A stretch of 64,000 nt of DNA from JBCDAP01 sp038747915 (GTDB lineage Bacteria > Planctomycetota > Phycisphaerae > Phycisphaerales > UBA1924): the NCBI GenBank assembly GCA_038747915.1, contig JBCDJJ010000008.1:8029-72028 (forward strand), given 5' to 3'. Below, piece by piece: positions 61,094 to 64,000 of this stretch. The notes below the pieces were generated by a model. The model was given only the letters and a program-made list of their open reading frames with translations, had not been told where the DNA came from and did not search any database. The position numbers and the translations under genes are program-made. Each line of letters begins with the position of its first letter. Within the stretch, counting starts at the first letter, position 1.

Positions 61094-62899
61094 TCAGATG
61101 TCGCAGGGCTGCTGATAGCCGACCAGCACCTCGATGAAATCGCCTGCGCCGACGACGCCGTCGTTGTCGAGGTCGCCAGCAGCGCGGCGGTCGCGGCGGC
61201 GGGGCATGTCGCTCACATCACTCCCGAAGCCGACGAGTACGCCGATGAAATCGGCCGAATCCACGTCGTAGTCGACATCGACATCACCGTTGCAATAGCG
61301 GAGATAATCGCCGTGGTCGAAGTCGAGCTCGAATGTGGCAGCGAAGTTGCTGCCGTCCGCGAAGAATCCGGCGAACAGATCGTCGACCAGGAAGTCGCGG
61401 TAGGCGAGCAGAGTCGCTCGGAACTCCTCGTTGCTCAGCCGGCCGTCCATGTCGGCATCGATGTTCTGATCGAATGCCAGGGCGACCAGTTCGCCAAGAT
61501 TGGCATCGAACGAATCAATCGCCGCGAGATTAAAACCGTCGGCAGGTAGCGTGGCCAGCAGACCGAGGATGTCTGGTGGCACGAGTGCCTCCACCTCGGC
61601 GAGCGTGATGTTGAGCGCCTGGAGCAAGAGGTCGAATTGCTCGACGGTCAGCACGGTCGAGGCGGTGACGAGATCGGCGATGAGGTGGCCAGCCGCGTCG
61701 GGCTGGCTGGGATCGAAGTTCTCGAGCACCGCGATGGCGTTGCGGATCGGGGTGGGCTGAAGAATGGCGAGCAGCGAGCCGATCTCCGCGGGGTCGGCCC
61801 CGGCGCCGAACACGAGCAGCTCCTCGATCAGCGCGCGCACCGCGTCGAACTCGCTGCGATCGGGTAGCTGGTGGTAGAGCAGCCGGAAGAGATCCTCGGC
61901 CTGGTCATCGGCAGCACGAAAACGATCATCGAGCGTCGAGTACAGGCTGAACCCGATCGTGTTGTGCTCCGGGTCGAAGCGCACGAGGCGGACGATGCCG
62001 TTCGAGCGGAACGGGGAGCTCCTCTGGAAGTTCTGCAGCACCTCGATCACGGGTAGACCCGCGACGTTCGTGGAGACCTGGTGGTTATCGCCGTCAACAT
62101 GGCCCGACATGACGAGGAAGATCTGCGGATGCTGCGAGATGAACGTCTCCCAGGCACGCTGGGCATGACCTGTGTCGCGGGCGCCGAAGATGTACCCGTT
62201 GAACATGTACCAGTGACTGATCACCACGAAGGCCGCATCGGGGTGTGCCTCGATCACCTGTGATGCCCAGTCGAGGTCAGCTAGCGGGAAATCCATGGCG
62301 ATGTGGATGACGCCGTACGTATCGCCGTTGATGGCGGTGAACACGTTGGCGTTGGAGTTGCCAATGGGCGACACGCCCGCGAACGACGGGTTCAATGCGA
62401 GATCGGCGGCGCTGCCGAGGTTCTGGCGGAAATACAGGCCGCCGGCTCCATCGTCGTGATTGCCCATGGCCACGCCGTACTCGAGATCGGCGTTCTTGAT
62501 GAAGTCGTACGCCTGAGTGGCGACCTCCCACTGCACCGGCTGATCAGCATCGTTGACGATGTCGCCCACGTGGCCGATGAACCGTACGGGGGCGACCGTG
62601 CGCTCATCACCGGCCGCACCGAAGACGCCGCCGTTTTTCGCCTCGACGATCCACTTCGCCATCTCGTCGAAGATGCGAATGGGTTGGTTGGTCTCCGGGT
62701 CGATCAGCGTGGTGGGCACGCCGAAGTGGCTCAGTCCTTCCGAATCATCCGCGGTGATGTACCACCCGGGCACCTCACGTGTCGCCACCTGGGTGTCGGG
62801 GAAGACCACCATGGTCCACGGCTCGGCGCTCGCGCCGATGGCCGCTGCACCAATGACAGTCGCTGCGACAGCGCGGCCTATCACTGAGTTCATCGTCAT
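61094..62899 (-). CDS. Secreted calcineurin-like phosphoesterase with dockerin-like C-terminus
   Basis: A 601-residue exported metallophosphatase. After the signal peptide (AAIGASAEP) come the metal-binding motifs: FPDTQ, GHVGDIVND, GNHDDG, SHWYMFNG and SGHVDGDNHQ. They are arranged as in the calcineurin-like superfamily. A helical region and an EF-hand-like DADMDGRLSNEEF follow. The C-terminal 60 residues hold two dockerin-type repeats (DVDVDYDVDSADFIGVLVGF, DLDNDGVVGAGDFIEVLVGY). The start is one of two ATGs, with 62897-62899 preferred. Substrate unknown (phosphoesters outside the cell). Confidence 0.87.
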   Translation of the reverse strand: MTMNSVIGRAVAATVIGAAAIGASAEPWTMVVFPDTQVATREVPGWYITADDSEGLSHFGVPTTLIDPETNQPIRIFDEMAKWIVEAKNGGVFGAAGDERTVAPVRFIGHVGDIVNDADQPVQWEVATQAYDFIKNADLEYGVAMGNHDDGAGGLYFRQNLGSAADLALNPSFAGVSPIGNSNANVFTAINGDTYGVIHIAMDFPLADLDWASQVIEAHPDAAFVVISHWYMFNGYIFGARDTGHAQRAWETFISQHPQIFLVMSGHVDGDNHQVSTNVAGLPVIEVLQNFQRSSPFRSNGIVRLVRFDPEHNTIGFSLYSTLDDRFRAADDQAEDLFRLLYHQLPDRSEFDAVRALIEELLVFGAGADPAEIGSLLAILQPTPIRNAIAVLENFDPSQPDAAGHLIADLVTASTVLTVEQFDLLLQALNITLAEVEALVPPDILGLLATLPADGFNLAAIDSFDANLGELVALAFDQNIDADMDGRLSNEEFRATLLAYRDFLVDDLFAGFFADGSNFAATFELDFDHGDYLRYCNGDVDVDYDVDSADFIGVLVGFGSDVSDMPRRRDRRAAGDLDNDGVVGAGDFIEVLVGYQQPCDI

Positions 62900-63237
62900 G
62901 TTGGTTCGTTCCCGGTTGAGTCGCCCGCGCCGCCAGCGACGGCGTTGCGACAGTGGATCATGTCGACACAGTTCCAGCGAGCACGACCACCCGCTGCGCG
63001 AACGAATGGAGTACCAGGGTGCGCCCACGGATTCAAGAGGTCTCGGCGGGTCTGCGCCCGACTCGATGACCGCAGCAGTGAACCGCACATGTCACGTGTC
63101 GACGGGCACTTGAATTCAGAGCGAGGGGTGACCATGCGATCATGCGTGCGATTCCTAGGCACAACATTCATCCAAGCTGGAAGACTCTGGAGGTCCTGCA
63201 TCGCGCGAGTCGCCCGGTCACCCCCCGAGCGGGTCGA
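62900..63237. other. Gene-free stretch
   Basis: No credible gene, repeat or terminator is seen. It must hold the promoter of the phosphoesterase and the end of the leftward SpoIIE transcript. Confidence 0.5.
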
Positions 63238-64000
63238 TCATGTGAACCGTGCGACGATGAAGGTCACATCGTCCTTCACCGGCGCCCCGCCTCGGAAGGC
63301 AACAAGGTCGCGGTCGATAGCCTCGACAATGCGCTGCAACGGCTCGTGACGCATCGTGGAGAGAACGCTGAGCAGGCGCTCCTTGCCGTACATCTGGTCC
63401 TCGTCGTTGGCCATTTCCCACACCCCGTCGGTGCCGACAAGGACGAGCGCACCCGTCGGGAGATCGGCTCGAGTGTACTCCTCGTACTCGATTCCTTCGA
63501 GGATGCCGAGCGGCATGTCGCCGCCGTCGAGTTCGGAGACGTCTCCGGTATCGGGGTCCACAACGAGCGCCGGGTCGTGCCCCGCCGACGCCCACCGGAC
63601 CGAGCGGTCGCTCGGTTCGAAGACGAGGATGGAGAGGGTCATAAACCGTCCGTGCCTGGCATCGGCAGCGAGCACATCGTTCACGCGGGTCATCAGTCGA
63701 CCAAGCGAGCCGGCCATTGGCGCATGCGCACGGAGCGCGGCCCGAGCGGTGGCCATGAGCAAGGCTGCGGCGATGCCATGGCCCATCACATCACCGACGG
63801 CCACGAGTTGGCCGGTCTCGCCCGACTGTGAGCGCTCCAGGAAGTCGTAGTAGTCACCGCCGGTCTCGTCGCAATACTTGCTGTGCCCGGCGACCTCGAG
63901 CCCCTGCGGGGCCGGGTGCATTCCGCGACCCGTCCGCGCCAGTCCAGCATCAGGGCATCCGTATAGCCCTTTGCTTCGGCAGCGTGTTTCGAAACCGTAC
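63238..64000 (-). CDS. SpoIIE/RsbU-type PP2C phosphatase, 5-prime end beyond window
   Basis: C-terminal part of a second SpoIIE-family phosphatase. Seen: CDETGGDYYDFLE, VAVGDVMGHGIAAAL, RWASAGHDPALVV, LVLVGTDGVWEM and the C-terminal KDDVTFIVARF. All metal-binding acids are present. The frame is open to the right edge (254 codons visible), so the sensory N-terminus lies outside the window. A possible GTG/ATG near 63921 would give a minimal domain, but the homology continues upstream of it. Function as for the RsbU-like phosphatase at 21.3-22.7 kb. Confidence 0.87.
   Translation of the reverse strand, partial: YGFETRCRSKGLYGCPDAGLARTGRGMHPAPQGLEVAGHSKYCDETGGDYYDFLERSQSGETGQLVAVGDVMGHGIAAALLMATARAALRAHAPMAGSLGRLMTRVNDVLAADARHGRFMTLSILVFEPSDRSVRWASAGHDPALVVDPDTGDVSELDGGDMPLGILEGIEYEEYTRADLPTGALVLVGTDGVWEMANDEDQMYGKERLLSVLSTMRHEPLQRIVEAIDRDLVAFRGGAPVKDDVTFIVARFT

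Noticed and set aside
1..64000. CRISPR arrays, prophage, integrons or classical insertion sequences
   Set aside because: No regularly spaced repeats, phage structural genes, integrase genes or IS transposases were found apart from the RAYT unit.

Overview
The window looks like a piece of a planctomycete chromosome, most likely class Phycisphaerae. This is an inference from content, with no marker gene to prove it. Supporting signs are high GC, a PEP-CTERM-like secreted protein whose tail reads VPAPGA, a hydrophobic stretch, then RRRR, a prepilin-like N-methylation protein, dockerin-like and VCBS/FG-GAP secreted proteins, PPi-dependent phosphofructokinase, a B12-dependent (class II) ribonucleotide reductase, and many secreted proteins of unknown function. 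Most of the sequence is ordinary chromosome. There is no phage and no CRISPR array.

Layout. 1-4.8 kb: nucleotide-sugar epimerase (cut by the left edge), phosphomannomutase, and a DinG-type helicase broken by an in-frame TAG. 5-13.8 kb: thiolase, MscS channel, QueE, PEP-CTERM protein, Ser/Thr kinase, UMF1-type transporter, TrpB. 13.8-14.3 kb: a REP-associated tyrosine transposase (RAYT) between inverted hairpin repeats. 14.3-18 kb: TetR, RnpA, a UDG without iron-sulfur cysteines, LuxR regulator, lipoprotein. 18-29 kb: PPi-PFK, sulfotransferase, SGNH esterase, SpoIIE phosphatase, pseudopilin, two secreted proteins, VCBS protein. 29.3-35.4 kb: a tightly overlapping DoxX / VWA / ExbB / ExbD / ExbD / large secreted protein operon that resembles a Tol/Exb motor without a TonB. 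35.5-46.4 kb: tRNA-Leu, class V aminotransferase plus HolB, then a leftward housekeeping run (YhhQ, ROK kinase, YbeY, CorC-like, Tmk, FKBP) and PcrA. 46.4-52.6 kb: repeat-bearing intergenic region, dcd, lipoprotein, nrdJ, and a 640-base gene-free, strongly folded stretch ending in a terminator. 52.7-64 kb: voltage-gated channel, Frr, AraC regulator, a three-repeat secreted protein, LURP-one protein, a degraded VIT-domain gene, a dockerin-bearing phosphoesterase, and a SpoIIE phosphatase cut by the right edge.

The most interesting signal is a family of REP/BIME-like hairpins sharing a 5-prime GTYC foot. Copies flank the RAYT gene, lie in several intergenic spaces, and occur inside the coding sequences of dcd and nrdJ. 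The two intragenic copies are read in the same frame and add a related peptide ([11 protein letters not shown] ... [10 protein letters not shown]) to two conserved nucleotide-metabolism enzymes. This resembles the Rickettsia palindromic elements, but here a likely cognate RAYT sits in the same window. A second palindrome family (two clear copies, perhaps a third) and a candidate structured RNA after nrdJ also deserve attention.
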